Source: Candidatus Onthovicinus excrementipullorum
Lineage (GTDB): Bacteria > Bacillota > Clostridia > Oscillospirales > Acutalibacteraceae
NCBI GenBank assembly: GCA_018712345.1
Contig: DVHG01000016.1
Location: 62,001 to 126,000, forward strand
Direction of reading: 5' to 3'
Length of the DNA stretch: 64,000 bases
The notes beneath the pieces are model-generated. The model was not told the origin of the DNA. It made no database searches and worked only from the letters and a program-made list of their open reading frames with translations. Positions 11,201 through 18,759 of this stretch are shown here, in pieces. How positions within the stretch are numbered: position 1 is the first letter of the stretch; each line of letters begins with the position of its first letter. Position numbers and translations under genes: made by a program.

Positions 11201-11636
11201 CACGGCCAATCGAGGACGGCAGCGGAATCCGATCCTTAATCAGGCGGATGGCCTCCTTATATTCCCCGTTGGCGATCATACCCACATAGCCCTGGCAGTC
11301 CGTGCCCGCCGGGCAGTTCAGGGAGCAGGGCGCGCGGCAGTCGCCGTCGTGGTCGCTGATGAGCAGCTCCAGCGCGATCTTGCGGGACTCGACCACACGT
11401 TTCGTGTCTGTGTGGACGACCATTCCCTCTTCCGCCTTGGTGGCGCAGGCGCGCAGCAGCTTGCGGTTACCCTCGACCTCCACCAGACAGACGCCGCACG
11501 CGCCGTATGTCTTGACGCGCTCGTCATAGCAGAGGGTCGGGATCTCGATCCCGTGTTCACGGGCCGCCTGCAGAATGGTGTTCCCCTGCTCTGTATAGAT
11601 TTCATATCCATTGATATTCAGATGAATTTTAGCCAT
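8211..11636 (-). CDS. stnC: NuoG-like/GltD-like iron-sulfur flavoprotein, StnC-type subunit of a bifurcating transhydrogenase
   Basis: 1141 residues. Order: a 2Fe-2S ferredoxin domain (C36, C47, C50, C64); NuoG/NfnB-type cysteines (H96, C100, C104, C108, C114 and C147, C151, C155); a GltD-like FAD domain (GGGPGG, 200-205) and NADP(H) Rossmann domain (GGGNTAMD, 330-337, with YRRTRAEMPA); Cys cluster C564-C575; two 4Fe-4S ferredoxin motifs (C614-C624, C657-C667); and a formate-dehydrogenase/NuoG-like 4Fe-4S motif (C693, C696, C700, C723) leading into a molybdopterin-oxidoreductase-like domain to about residue 1050. The Mo-ligand Cys/Sec position appears to be Ser (SKSHSA, about 803-808), so it probably lacks active molybdenum. 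No H-cluster. In Sporomusa Stn this subunit carries the NADPH site. The start has a GGAGGGG site. Confidence 0.85.
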   Translation of the reverse strand: MAKIHLNINGYEIYTEQGNTILQAAREHGIEIPTLCYDERVKTYGACGVCLVEVEGNRKLLRACATKAEEGMVVHTDTKRVVESRKIALELLISDHDGDCRAPCSLNCPAGTDCQGYVGMIANGEYKEAIRLIKDRIPLPSSIGRVCPHPCEKACRRQLVEEPISIAWLKSFAGDMDRASKDPYMPPCAPNTGKRVAVIGGGPGGLTAANFLRRKGHAVTVYDAMPHMGGMLRYGIPQYRLPKEIVDEEVASIAALGVEMKNNIRIGTDITLDQLRAENDAVVVAIGAWTSMNMRVKGEDLTGVVGGIDFLRDVILGNKPQIGKKVAICGGGNTAMDACRTAVRLGAEEVYVIYRRTRAEMPADEVEITEAEEEGVTFKFLTNPDEILGKDGKVTGVRLQVMELGEPDESGRRRPVPVEGKFEELALDTVIMAIGQGTNPAGFEELELTRKNTISADEKTFRTSMEGVFAVGDATNRGASIAIEAIGEAQKAADVIDSYLKGATVGYEKPFVVERVVTAEDLKDREKVARQPMPHLAPEERRHNFEEVVKGFTPEMAKREASRCLECGCHDYYECKLIHLANEYHVEPKRLEGEKHHRNHPDQNAFIIRNPDKCILCGLCVRVCDEVMGNTALGLIGRGFDTLAAPEFNLPLDQTDCVNCGQCVALCPTGALMEVKPAQKNVPAQETVTRTTCSFCSVGCQIDMTSVGNTLWRALPADNGLLCKGGRFGFGALQYGDRVTEPSVGGEKADYAQAVQALADRLKAYDPSQIAFTLSDRLTMEEAYLATEFARKVVGTDKVLTYSKSHSAFAEILGTDASTNTFDELLGTDVILLIGSDLMSASYIGLMKVKQAVEKGAKLVVIGNSDTRADDWATLKIKCGDTSFLSAVAGALKGETVDNKQAQEVAALYRDAKNAMIVCREATLSREASCAVGDILANGGHISRAYNGIILFKDGANAQGLDILGVKPAAETDLSGVKALVNFGEELPEAASFAFTAVFDCMMGATAKKADVLFPLSAATECGGTFISAERRLNEVHPSVKPACGRMSWQIIQEAANAFRPDSFRYESLHAVTLAMCHAIGIQNTGCMACGKHPVYWSNAGSPVLAPEIQVPDYTDGALNIAPYVSNTVKRVFAANGARKK

Positions 11637-11648
11637 AGGTTCCCCTCC

Positions 11649-13394
11649 TTACTCCGCCTGCACCGCGCCGAAGCGGCAGACCGTCTTACACTGGCCGCAG
11701 CGGATGCAGATATCCGGATCGATCGCGTGCGGCTGCTTGACCGTGCCGCTGATCGCGTGGACCGGGCACTTGCGGGAGCAGAGCGTACAGCCGGTGCACT
11801 TGTCGGAATTGATGGAATAGTGCAGCAGTGCGGTGCACTGGTGCGCCGTGCAGCGCTTATTGCGGATGTGATCCTCATACTCGTTGCGGAAATAGCGGAT
11901 CGTGGTCAGGACAGGGTTGGGCGCTGTCTGGCCGAGACCGCACAGCGCGCTGCTGCCCACGTTGACACACAGCTCCTTGAGCAGCTCAATATCGCCCTCC
12001 TTACCCTCGCCGCTCACGATACGGGTCAGGATCTCGAGCATGCGCTTGGTGCCCAGACGGCAGTGCACGCACTTGCCGCAGGACTCCTTGGCCGTGAAGT
12101 CGAGGAAGAAGCGGGCCATCTCCACCATGCAGGTGGTCTCATCCATGACGACCATGCCGCCGGAGCCCATGATCGCGCCGGTGGCGGCCAGCTCGCCGTA
12201 GTCGATAATGGTATCGAGCTTATCGGCCGGGATGCATCCGCCGGAGGGACCGCCCATCTGGACCGCTTTGAACTCGCGGTCGTCACGGATGCCGCCGCCG
12301 ATGCCGAAGATGACATCGCGCAGGGTCATGCCCATGGGGATCTCGACAAGGCCGCCCTTTTTGATCTTACCCGTGAGGGCGAACACCTTGGTGCCCTTGC
12401 TGTTCGGGGTGCCCATGGCCGCGAACTTGTCGCCGCCGTTGAGCAGAATCCACGGGACATTCGCAAATGTTTCCACGTTATTGATATTGGAGGGCTTATA
12501 CCAGTAGCCCGCCGCCGCCGGGAAGGGCGGCTTGAGGCGCGGCATGCCGCGCTCGCCCTGCAGGGACTCAATCAGTGCGGTCTCCTCGCCGCAGACGAAC
12601 GCGCCGGCGCCCGCCTTGATCCGCATGGAGCAGGAGAAGTCCGTCCCCAGGATGTGATCGCCGAGCAGCCCCTTTTCACGCGCCTGCTCCATAGCCTTCT
12701 CCAGCCGTTTAATGGCCAGCGGATACTCCGCGCGGACGTAGACGATCGCCTCTTTGGCGCCGATCGCATACGCGCCGATGAGCATGCCCTCGATCAGGTT
12801 GTGCGGATCGCTCTCAATGACGGCGCGGTCCATAAACGCGCCGGGGTCCCCCTCGTCCGCGTTGCAGATGAGATATTTCTCCGTGCCCGGAGCCGTACGC
12901 GCGGCGTTCCACTTAAACCAGGTCGGGAATCCGGCGCCGCCGCGCCCCTTGAGGCCGGAGATCTTGATCTCCTCAATGACCTGCTCAGGCGTCATGGTGG
13001 TGAGCACCTTTTTGATCGCCTGATAGCCGTCATCGCCCAGATAATCGTCAATATTCTCCGGATTGACAACGCCGCAGTGGCGCAGGGCGATCCGGGTCTG
13101 CTTACTCAGGAAAGCCTTGTCATCATCCGTAATCATCAGGCGCTCGACTGCGCTCAGATCCCCGCTCTCCACGGCGCGGGCGATGTCCGCCGCGTCCGTC
13201 TCGGAGACCTGGACCAGACGGGTCAATTCACCGGAATCAGAATAAACGTCCACGATCGGCTCCAGATAACACATACCGATGCAGCCCGCGATTGTCAGCT
13301 CATGGCGGGGCGCCAGTTCCTTTTCAAGGGCCGCATAGACCTTCGCGGCGCCGGCGGCAATGCCGCAGCTGCCCTCTCCGACTACGATCTTCAT
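11649..13394 (-). CDS. stnB: NuoF-like/HydB-like flavoprotein, StnB-type subunit with NADH and FMN sites
   Basis: 581 residues. It has an N-terminal thioredoxin-like 2Fe-2S region in which only C10, C38 and C42 are visible. The NuoF core carries the FMN/NADH loop GLKGRGGAGFPTW (147-159) and NADEGDPGAF. The 4Fe-4S ligands are ESCGKCVHC (C439, C442, C445) and C485. A C-terminal 2[4Fe-4S] ferredoxin has C533, C536, C539, C543 and C563, C566, C569, C573. This order matches HydB/StnB of bifurcating complexes. It overlaps the NuoE-like gene by the ATGA at 13391-13394 and lies 12 nt upstream of the large subunit. It likely houses the bifurcating FMN that splits electrons between NADH and ferredoxin; this is inferred from family. 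Confidence 0.88.
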   Translation of the reverse strand: MKIVVGEGSCGIAAGAAKVYAALEKELAPRHELTIAGCIGMCYLEPIVDVYSDSGELTRLVQVSETDAADIARAVESGDLSAVERLMITDDDKAFLSKQTRIALRHCGVVNPENIDDYLGDDGYQAIKKVLTTMTPEQVIEEIKISGLKGRGGAGFPTWFKWNAARTAPGTEKYLICNADEGDPGAFMDRAVIESDPHNLIEGMLIGAYAIGAKEAIVYVRAEYPLAIKRLEKAMEQAREKGLLGDHILGTDFSCSMRIKAGAGAFVCGEETALIESLQGERGMPRLKPPFPAAAGYWYKPSNINNVETFANVPWILLNGGDKFAAMGTPNSKGTKVFALTGKIKKGGLVEIPMGMTLRDVIFGIGGGIRDDREFKAVQMGGPSGGCIPADKLDTIIDYGELAATGAIMGSGGMVVMDETTCMVEMARFFLDFTAKESCGKCVHCRLGTKRMLEILTRIVSGEGKEGDIELLKELCVNVGSSALCGLGQTAPNPVLTTIRYFRNEYEDHIRNKRCTAHQCTALLHYSINSDKCTGCTLCSRKCPVHAISGTVKQPHAIDPDICIRCGQCKTVCRFGAVQAE

Positions 13395-13885
13395 GCGGAC
13401 ACCTCCTCTGCCTTCCTCAGATCCCGGATGATCTTGCGCGCCTTATCCGGCGTGAGGGTCCCATAGGTCTCCCCGTTGATCATCATGACCGGCGACAGGC
13501 TGCAGCAGCCCAGGCACGCCACATATTTGAGCGTGAACAGGCCGTCCTGCGTTGTGCCGCCGTCGTGAATCCCGAGCTCCTCCTCCAGCGCGCCCCCAAT
13601 GGACTCTGCGCCGTTGACATGGCAGGCGGTGCCCTTGCACAGCATGATCAGGTATTTGCCCACCGGCTCAAAACGGAACTGCGCATAAAAGCTCGCCACG
13701 CCAAAGACCTTGGCCGGCTTGAGCCCGAGCTGCTCCGCTATGTAGCGCAGGACATCCTGCGGCAGATAGCCGTAAATATCCTGTGCCTGCTGTAAAACGG
13801 TGATCAGGCTGCCCTTGACATCGCGGTAGTGCGCCATGACGTCGTCGAGCAGGGTCAGATCACTCTTTCTCTCACGTTCTAACAT
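13391..13885 (-). CDS. stnA: NuoE-like/HydC-like 2Fe-2S subunit, StnA-type
   Basis: 164 residues of the NuoE thioredoxin-like 2Fe-2S family. A helical N-terminus ending in GYLPQDVLRYIA is followed by the cluster ligands C83 and C88 (CKGTAC) and C124 and C128 (CLGCC). It is the first gene of the three-gene operon, overlaps the NuoF-like gene by 4 nt, and has AAGGAGG before its ATG. Together with the next gene it forms the HydBC-like bifurcating core. Complex I is unlikely because no membrane subunits follow. Confidence 0.88.
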   Translation of the reverse strand: MLERERKSDLTLLDDVMAHYRDVKGSLITVLQQAQDIYGYLPQDVLRYIAEQLGLKPAKVFGVASFYAQFRFEPVGKYLIMLCKGTACHVNGAESIGGALEEELGIHDGGTTQDGLFTLKYVACLGCCSLSPVMMINGETYGTLTPDKARKIIRDLRKAEEVSA

Positions 13886-13924
13886 ATATTTTTCCTCCTT
13901 AAGCGGAAAGACAGATACGACAAT

Positions 13925-13953
13925 ATTATACAGTCAAACTGCACGAATGTAAA
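13925..13953 (-). promoter_or_regulatory. SigA-type promoter of the stn operon
   Basis: Minus strand TTTACA (13953-13948), 17 nt, TATAAT (13930-13925), about 40 nt before the first start codon. Confidence 0.75.
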
Positions 13954-13988
13954 GCCGAAAATTTATGCAAAAAACAGGAAGTGATCGC

Positions 13989-15365
13989 TCACACACCGGA
14001 TTCAAAAGCAGTGCGGATGTTCCGCACGCCGATGATATCGAGCTTCTCCCGCAGCTCCTGAGAAATCGTCTTCATATTGTGCATCGGGATAATGGCCCGT
14101 TTAAAGCCGAGCCTGGCCGCTTCCGACAGGCGCTGCGCACAGTTGGACACCGCACGGATCTCCCCGGCAAGCCCAATCTCCCCAAAGGCGACCGTATCGG
14201 AATCAACCGGTGTATCCTTCAGACTGGAGATCAGTGAGAGTGCCACCGGCAGATCGGCCGCAGGCTCGTCCAGCCGCAGGCCGCCGACAACGTTGATATA
14301 CGCATCGGAATTATTGAAAAAATAGCCCGCGCGCTTTTCCAGCACGGCGAGGATCATGGCCAGCCGGTTATAGTCAAAGCCCGTGGCCACCCGGCGCGGC
14401 GTGCCAAAGCCCGTGGACGCCACCAGCCCCTGCACCTCCGCAAGGATTGGGCGCGTGCCCTCCATGGTGCAGACGACGCAGGTGCCGGATGTGTTCTGCG
14501 GACGCCCGGAGAGCAGCATCAGGGAGGGATTCTCCACCTCACTCAGTCCGGTATCGAGCATCTCAAACACGCCGATCTCATTGGTAGAGCCATAGCGGTT
14601 TTTGACTGCGCGCAGGATCCGGTAGGAGAGGTTCCGCTCGCCCTCAAAGTAGAGCACCGCATCCACGATATGTTCCAGCAGCTTGGGGCCTGCCACATTG
14701 CCGTCCTTATTGACGTGCCCGACAACGAGTATGGGGATGTCCATGCTCTTGGCCGTGCGCAGGAAGAGATTGGTGCACTCGCGCACCTGGGATACGCTGC
14801 CGGGTGAAGAGGCCATATCGGTGATATTCATAGTCTGGATGGAGTCAATGATGACAATGCCCGGCTTTTCCGCCCGGATGTACTCACAGATCCCCTGCGC
14901 GTCCGTCTCCCCCATGATGGAGAGGCTGTCCGTCGTCACGCCGAGCCTGTCCGCGCGCAGCTTGATCTGGTGCGGGGACTCCTCGCCGGAGACGTACAGA
15001 ATATCGAGCGTCTCCCCCAGCGTGCGGCAGATCTGGAGCAGGATTGTCGATTTCCCAATGCCCGGATCACCGGTCAGAAGGACGAGCGACCCCTTGACAA
15101 TTCCGCCGCCCAGCACGCGGTCCAGCTCCTGAAATCCGGTCTGGTACCGCAGCTCGGAATCGGCTGTGATCTCCCGGATCTTCACCGCGCGGGAGACGGT
15201 GTGTGCGCCGCGCGCCTCCCCCGCCTTTCCGGCGGCAGGAGGCGCTGTGCGGATCTCCTCCTCCATGGTGTTCCACTCCCCGCAGCCGGGGCATTTGCCA
15301 TACCATTTTGCGCTCTCATACCCGCACGATGAGCAGACATAGACCGCTTTTGACTTCTGTGCCAT
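13989..15365 (-). CDS. radA: DNA repair protein RadA (Sms)
   Basis: 458 residues, normal for the family. A four-Cys zinc finger at the N-terminus (CSSCGYES, CPGCGEW), the RecA-like Walker A GDPGIGKST, the RadA signature KNRYGS, and a C-terminal Lon-protease-like domain (INVVGGLRLDEPAADL). RadA is a hexameric helicase that extends D-loops in recombination. The start overlaps the cwlD stop codon by one base, so the two genes are translationally coupled. Confidence 0.97.
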   Translation of the reverse strand: MAQKSKAVYVCSSCGYESAKWYGKCPGCGEWNTMEEEIRTAPPAAGKAGEARGAHTVSRAVKIREITADSELRYQTGFQELDRVLGGGIVKGSLVLLTGDPGIGKSTILLQICRTLGETLDILYVSGEESPHQIKLRADRLGVTTDSLSIMGETDAQGICEYIRAEKPGIVIIDSIQTMNITDMASSPGSVSQVRECTNLFLRTAKSMDIPILVVGHVNKDGNVAGPKLLEHIVDAVLYFEGERNLSYRILRAVKNRYGSTNEIGVFEMLDTGLSEVENPSLMLLSGRPQNTSGTCVVCTMEGTRPILAEVQGLVASTGFGTPRRVATGFDYNRLAMILAVLEKRAGYFFNNSDAYINVVGGLRLDEPAADLPVALSLISSLKDTPVDSDTVAFGEIGLAGEIRAVSNCAQRLSEAARLGFKRAIIPMHNMKTISQELREKLDIIGVRNIRTAFESGV

Positions 15366-16096
15366 TAGACGCCTCCAAGTGAATCGGCGGACGTGCCGCC
15401 GATGAAATACTGCAAAATACCCTGCGCAATGCAGAACGCCATCTTTCCCTGGTAATCTGCATCGTGCAGGGACTCATTTTCCTCCGGATTGGAGATAAAG
15501 CCGCACTCAACCAAAACGGCGGTAGACCTCGCCTGATAGAGAAGATAGATGCTGGATCCCGACGGCTTGATCTTCCGGTCGTTCCACGGCTGGAGCTGCG
15601 CGGACACAGCGCTCTGAATGCTCTCCGCCAGCTGTGCCGAGGACTGCGTGTTCTTGGAATAGAATACCTGCGCCCCCTTGACGGAACGGCTTGAGTAGTG
15701 ATTCTGATGGATGCTCACGAGCACGGAATTGGGCGTGCTCTCAAACAGGTTCATGCGGTTGTGGATATCGCTGACCTTGATCTCACGCGTCGTCTTCGCC
15801 TCCGGATCATGGACTGAGCGATCATCGCTGCGCACCATGACGGTGCGGATTCCCATGGATTTGAGAATCGCCTCCAGCTTGAGCGTAATGGCGAGGTTTA
15901 CATCCTTCTCACTCGATCCATCCACAGCGACTGCGCCACCGTCGATCCCGCCGTGCCCCGCGTCCAGAACAACGGTCGGATATTCCCCTGATGCGCCGGA
16001 TGCGGCCGGCACGGACCGAAAATAGAACAGGGAAAATACAATGCTTACCGCACAGGCCAGACAGACGGCGGGAATTGCCAGTTTCTTGAGCGCCAT
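15365..16096 (-). CDS. cwlD: N-acetylmuramoyl-L-alanine amidase, CwlD-type (spore cortex)
   Basis: 243 residues. One N-terminal membrane/signal segment (about 7-28) is followed by an Amidase_3 domain with zinc ligands in DAGHGGIDGG and SIHQNHY and the catalytic Glu in VLVECGFISN. The single-domain size and N-terminal anchor fit CwlD, which removes stem peptides to form muramic delta-lactam in the spore cortex. That fits the SigE-like promoter just upstream (16113-16142). It precedes radA in one transcription unit. A vegetative amidase is the alternative. Confidence 0.85.
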   Translation of the reverse strand: MALKKLAIPAVCLACAVSIVFSLFYFRSVPAASGASGEYPTVVLDAGHGGIDGGAVAVDGSSEKDVNLAITLKLEAILKSMGIRTVMVRSDDRSVHDPEAKTTREIKVSDIHNRMNLFESTPNSVLVSIHQNHYSSRSVKGAQVFYSKNTQSSAQLAESIQSAVSAQLQPWNDRKIKPSGSSIYLLYQARSTAVLVECGFISNPEENESLHDADYQGKMAFCIAQGILQYFIGGTSADSLGGV

Positions 16097-16112
16097 TCAA
16101 TCACCCCATACT

Positions 16113-16142
16113 ATCTATACGCGGGCCGTTGAGGGATATGAC
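16113..16142 (-). promoter_or_regulatory. Possible SigE-type sporulation promoter of cwlD
   Basis: Minus strand GTCATATC (16142-16135), 14 nt, GTATAGAT (16120-16113). It resembles the SigE pattern (GTCATATT, 13-15 nt, CATACAnT). The same -35 and the same 14-nt spacing occur at 29411-29440. The start of transcription would lie about 10 nt before the ATG. Confidence 0.45.
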
Positions 16143-16253
16143 TGGCATCCAGTCCCCACAGGGGACAAGGAAAACTGCGGTTTTCCAAGGCAAAAGAAAG
16201 GCAAGCGACCATTTAAGCCGGGCTGATTTCCCTTCTACATAACGGGGCGGTGA

Positions 16254-18497
16254 TCAGTTAATTCGAATGAAGTCCTGTGCCGGTACCGTGACGCCGTCCA
16301 CCGTGGCGGCCTCATCGTTATAATTGACATAGACCATGGAGCTGGAATTGTATTCCGTCATATACACACCGTCCGCGATTTTCTGGTGGTCGGTCATGCG
16401 TGCGCCGCGCAGATCTGCAAGGGCATCATTGACCTCAATATAGAACTTGGCCACATCGTTTACCGTGCTCTCAAACACAAACGCCTCGCCGGCCTGAAGC
16501 GATTCTTCCGGCAATGCATACACCCATTCGTAGTTGGGGCAGGCGCCGTATTCCACGCTGCGCAGCAGGGCCTGCGTATCATTGAGATTCATCGGATCCC
16601 CGGCGTAGTCAAGTGTGCCGTGCAGGAGCATCTGCAAAAACGGGACCGCCTCATAGGCTTCGCTTTCCTCATAGGAACAGCCCAGCGGAATACCGGAGAC
16701 GAAGTCCGCGCTGCGCAGGGTGTAAAGATTCCCGGTATCAACCATCATGCTGCGGTCATAGGCCGCAGTGGCGAGCTGCTCGGAAATTTGGCCGGCAAAC
16801 GTCTGCCGGTCGACGTAGCCGCCCGAATAGTCGGAGTACAGGAGAAACCCGGCGTCATTTACACTGTAGCCGATGAGCGGATATTTTTCCGTTTCCTGAA
16901 GGAAATCGTCCAGCGCCTTTGCGGATTTTCCGGCGGTGAGCGCATAGGTCTGATAATATGCGTCTCCCACTGCCGGATAGAGCAAGTTGGGTGATGAGAG
17001 CGTCAGATTTGCGCCGGAGGCCGCATTTGCCTTACCCATGCTGGAGACTCCCGACGAGGCCGTAAGCATATTAAAATCAAGGAACAGGCGCAGATTTTGA
17101 CTGTCCATATAGGTGACCAGCTCCTCAAAGTTTCTGCTGCCGCCCAGCGAAAAGCGGAGAGAGGCGCCGGAGAGATCCTTTTGCGCATATCCTCCGGAAA
17201 GGGCACCCATATAGCGCAGATAGATATCATCCACACCCTTTGCCTTGAGCTGCCGTGCCATATCAAGTGCCTGCGCATAAGTGGTCAATTTGAGATCGCT
17301 GCCGCCGAGATTGGAGCTGCCAATGACCGTCATTACAAAGGGAAGTGTGTCCTCCTCTTCTATGCTGTAATTGGCGAGTATACCATCGCGGATGAGCTGC
17401 TCCCGGCTGGCAATTGCCATCCCGGCATAGGAGGCGTTGGAATCGCTGAGGAATCGATAGCAAAGGCGGATCTGCCCAGTGTACTGCTCCCCGCTGACGA
17501 GAACGTCTGAGCCCGAGACCTCCGAACCGACCGGGACAGAGGTGTCCGTGAGGATAAAGGAGGACCACACCCGGTTGAACGTACCGGAGCCACTCGCCTT
17601 TTCCGCATGGATGCGCGCGGCCGCGTCCCCCTGCTCAATCAGCGCACAGAAGGCAGAATCCCCCTGCTTCACGCCGAAAATGCCCATCTGTGCGCCCGTC
17701 TCAGGCGTCTCATTGACCGCCGGATCCGATCCGTAAACCCGCAGAGAAATCGGGCTTTCCAGAGCCTGTGTGCTGTCCGTATGGACAACGGCTCCGCTGC
17801 CGTCCGGCACGAGCATGAAATCCCCGGCCTGCGCCGTATCGGATGCGCCAAAGCTGCCGAGCACGTGCAGCTCCAGTACGCTGGCGCCGGGAGCGGCCGT
17901 GATGGACGCGCAATCGATCTCCACGATCAGGCTGCCGTATACCAGCGAGTAGTTGACGGCGAAGGAGGCCCAGACATCCCCTTGGGAAAGCTGATCGACC
18001 GTCTTGGCCGCCGTAGCAGCGTCAAGCGCCATCACGTACTGAACCGTCAACACCTCACCCGTCACTGAGGAGGAAGCCGTCCCAAAGGCGACGCTGTTAT
18101 CCTGACTGTTCAGGTCGTAGACCTTGCCGTTTGCCGCGATCACCATGCTGAAGGCGGACGAGCCCGCCGTGTGGCTGCCCGCGGTGGGGAGCGCGGTCCA
18201 GAGTGTATCCTTGGCCGTATCCTTGACGGCGACGGCAAGGGTATCCGGATCCTGATAGAGCTCTGCCAGACCGGACTTGGCGATGAATTCCAGGCCCTCC
18301 GCCGTCATTCCGTGGCCGGCGGTGCATTCTGCGCCCGATCCGCTGATGACCGATGCAAAATCGGCGGCGGAGATCCGCCCCGCCTGTGCGCCGGAGCACG
18401 AGGTCAGCGCCACACAGGCAAACGAAACAACAAGAACGGCGGATAAAGCCCTGATAAAATATTTCTTAAATATTCGTGAATTTTTTTGATCCTTCAT
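16254..18497 (-). CDS. DUF5696-family lipoprotein
   Basis: 747 residues. A lipoprotein signal peptide ends in LTSC, so the mature protein should be tethered outside the membrane. The body is large and beta-rich with a TIM-barrel-like central part (YLRYMGALSGG, LRLFLDFNML, GIPLGCSYEES). I recognise it as a DUF5696 protein, a Firmicutes family of unknown function that often lies near sugar-transport genes. I chose ATG 18497 because GAGGA lies about 10 nt before it; M at 18503 and an upstream 18572 start are alternatives. No partner gene is next to it, so a role in polysaccharide binding or cleavage would be a guess. Confidence 0.75.
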   Translation of the reverse strand: MKDQKNSRIFKKYFIRALSAVLVVSFACVALTSCSGAQAGRISAADFASVISGSGAECTAGHGMTAEGLEFIAKSGLAELYQDPDTLAVAVKDTAKDTLWTALPTAGSHTAGSSAFSMVIAANGKVYDLNSQDNSVAFGTASSSVTGEVLTVQYVMALDAATAAKTVDQLSQGDVWASFAVNYSLVYGSLIVEIDCASITAAPGASVLELHVLGSFGASDTAQAGDFMLVPDGSGAVVHTDSTQALESPISLRVYGSDPAVNETPETGAQMGIFGVKQGDSAFCALIEQGDAAARIHAEKASGSGTFNRVWSSFILTDTSVPVGSEVSGSDVLVSGEQYTGQIRLCYRFLSDSNASYAGMAIASREQLIRDGILANYSIEEEDTLPFVMTVIGSSNLGGSDLKLTTYAQALDMARQLKAKGVDDIYLRYMGALSGGYAQKDLSGASLRFSLGGSRNFEELVTYMDSQNLRLFLDFNMLTASSGVSSMGKANAASGANLTLSSPNLLYPAVGDAYYQTYALTAGKSAKALDDFLQETEKYPLIGYSVNDAGFLLYSDYSGGYVDRQTFAGQISEQLATAAYDRSMMVDTGNLYTLRSADFVSGIPLGCSYEESEAYEAVPFLQMLLHGTLDYAGDPMNLNDTQALLRSVEYGACPNYEWVYALPEESLQAGEAFVFESTVNDVAKFYIEVNDALADLRGARMTDHQKIADGVYMTEYNSSSMVYVNYNDEAATVDGVTVPAQDFIRIN

Positions 18498-18691
18498 TAT
18501 CATCTTCTCCTCAAACGGCGAAAGACGCGCCGGTTGTCTGCTCCCACTTGCCGCGCAGCGGGGAAAAAGCACCGCCAGTCAACGGTTCGCGAAAAAATCC
18601 ACCTTGCCATACAGCAGAAAAGCGGCTCTTGCGTGGGAATCCTTAATAATAATACCATAAAATGATCTGCTTTTCCATACTCCCGCCAAAT

Positions 18692-18720
18692 TTGACTTTG
18701 GGCGCAAAAAAAGATATGAT
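18692..18720 (+). promoter_or_regulatory. SigA-type promoter of the GT4 gene
   Basis: TTGACT (18692-18697), 17 nt, TATGAT (18715-18720), about 40 nt before the GTG start. Confidence 0.72.
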
Positions 18721-18759
18721 ATTAGACATGTGATACCAGAAATACAGTGAGGTGAAATT

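Noticed and set aside
10956..13466. A plus-strand open frame of 836 residues opposite the stn operon (and similar at 8358-10139)
   Set aside because: It is antisense to three clearly coding genes. Its residues are Asp/Ala/Arg-rich without a fold or motif, which is what GC-rich codon usage creates on the opposite strand.
8211..13885. Operon considered as HydABC hydrogenase or respiratory complex I
   Set aside because: No H-cluster Cys motifs exist and no membrane subunits follow. The GltD-like NADP(H) module fits Stn instead.
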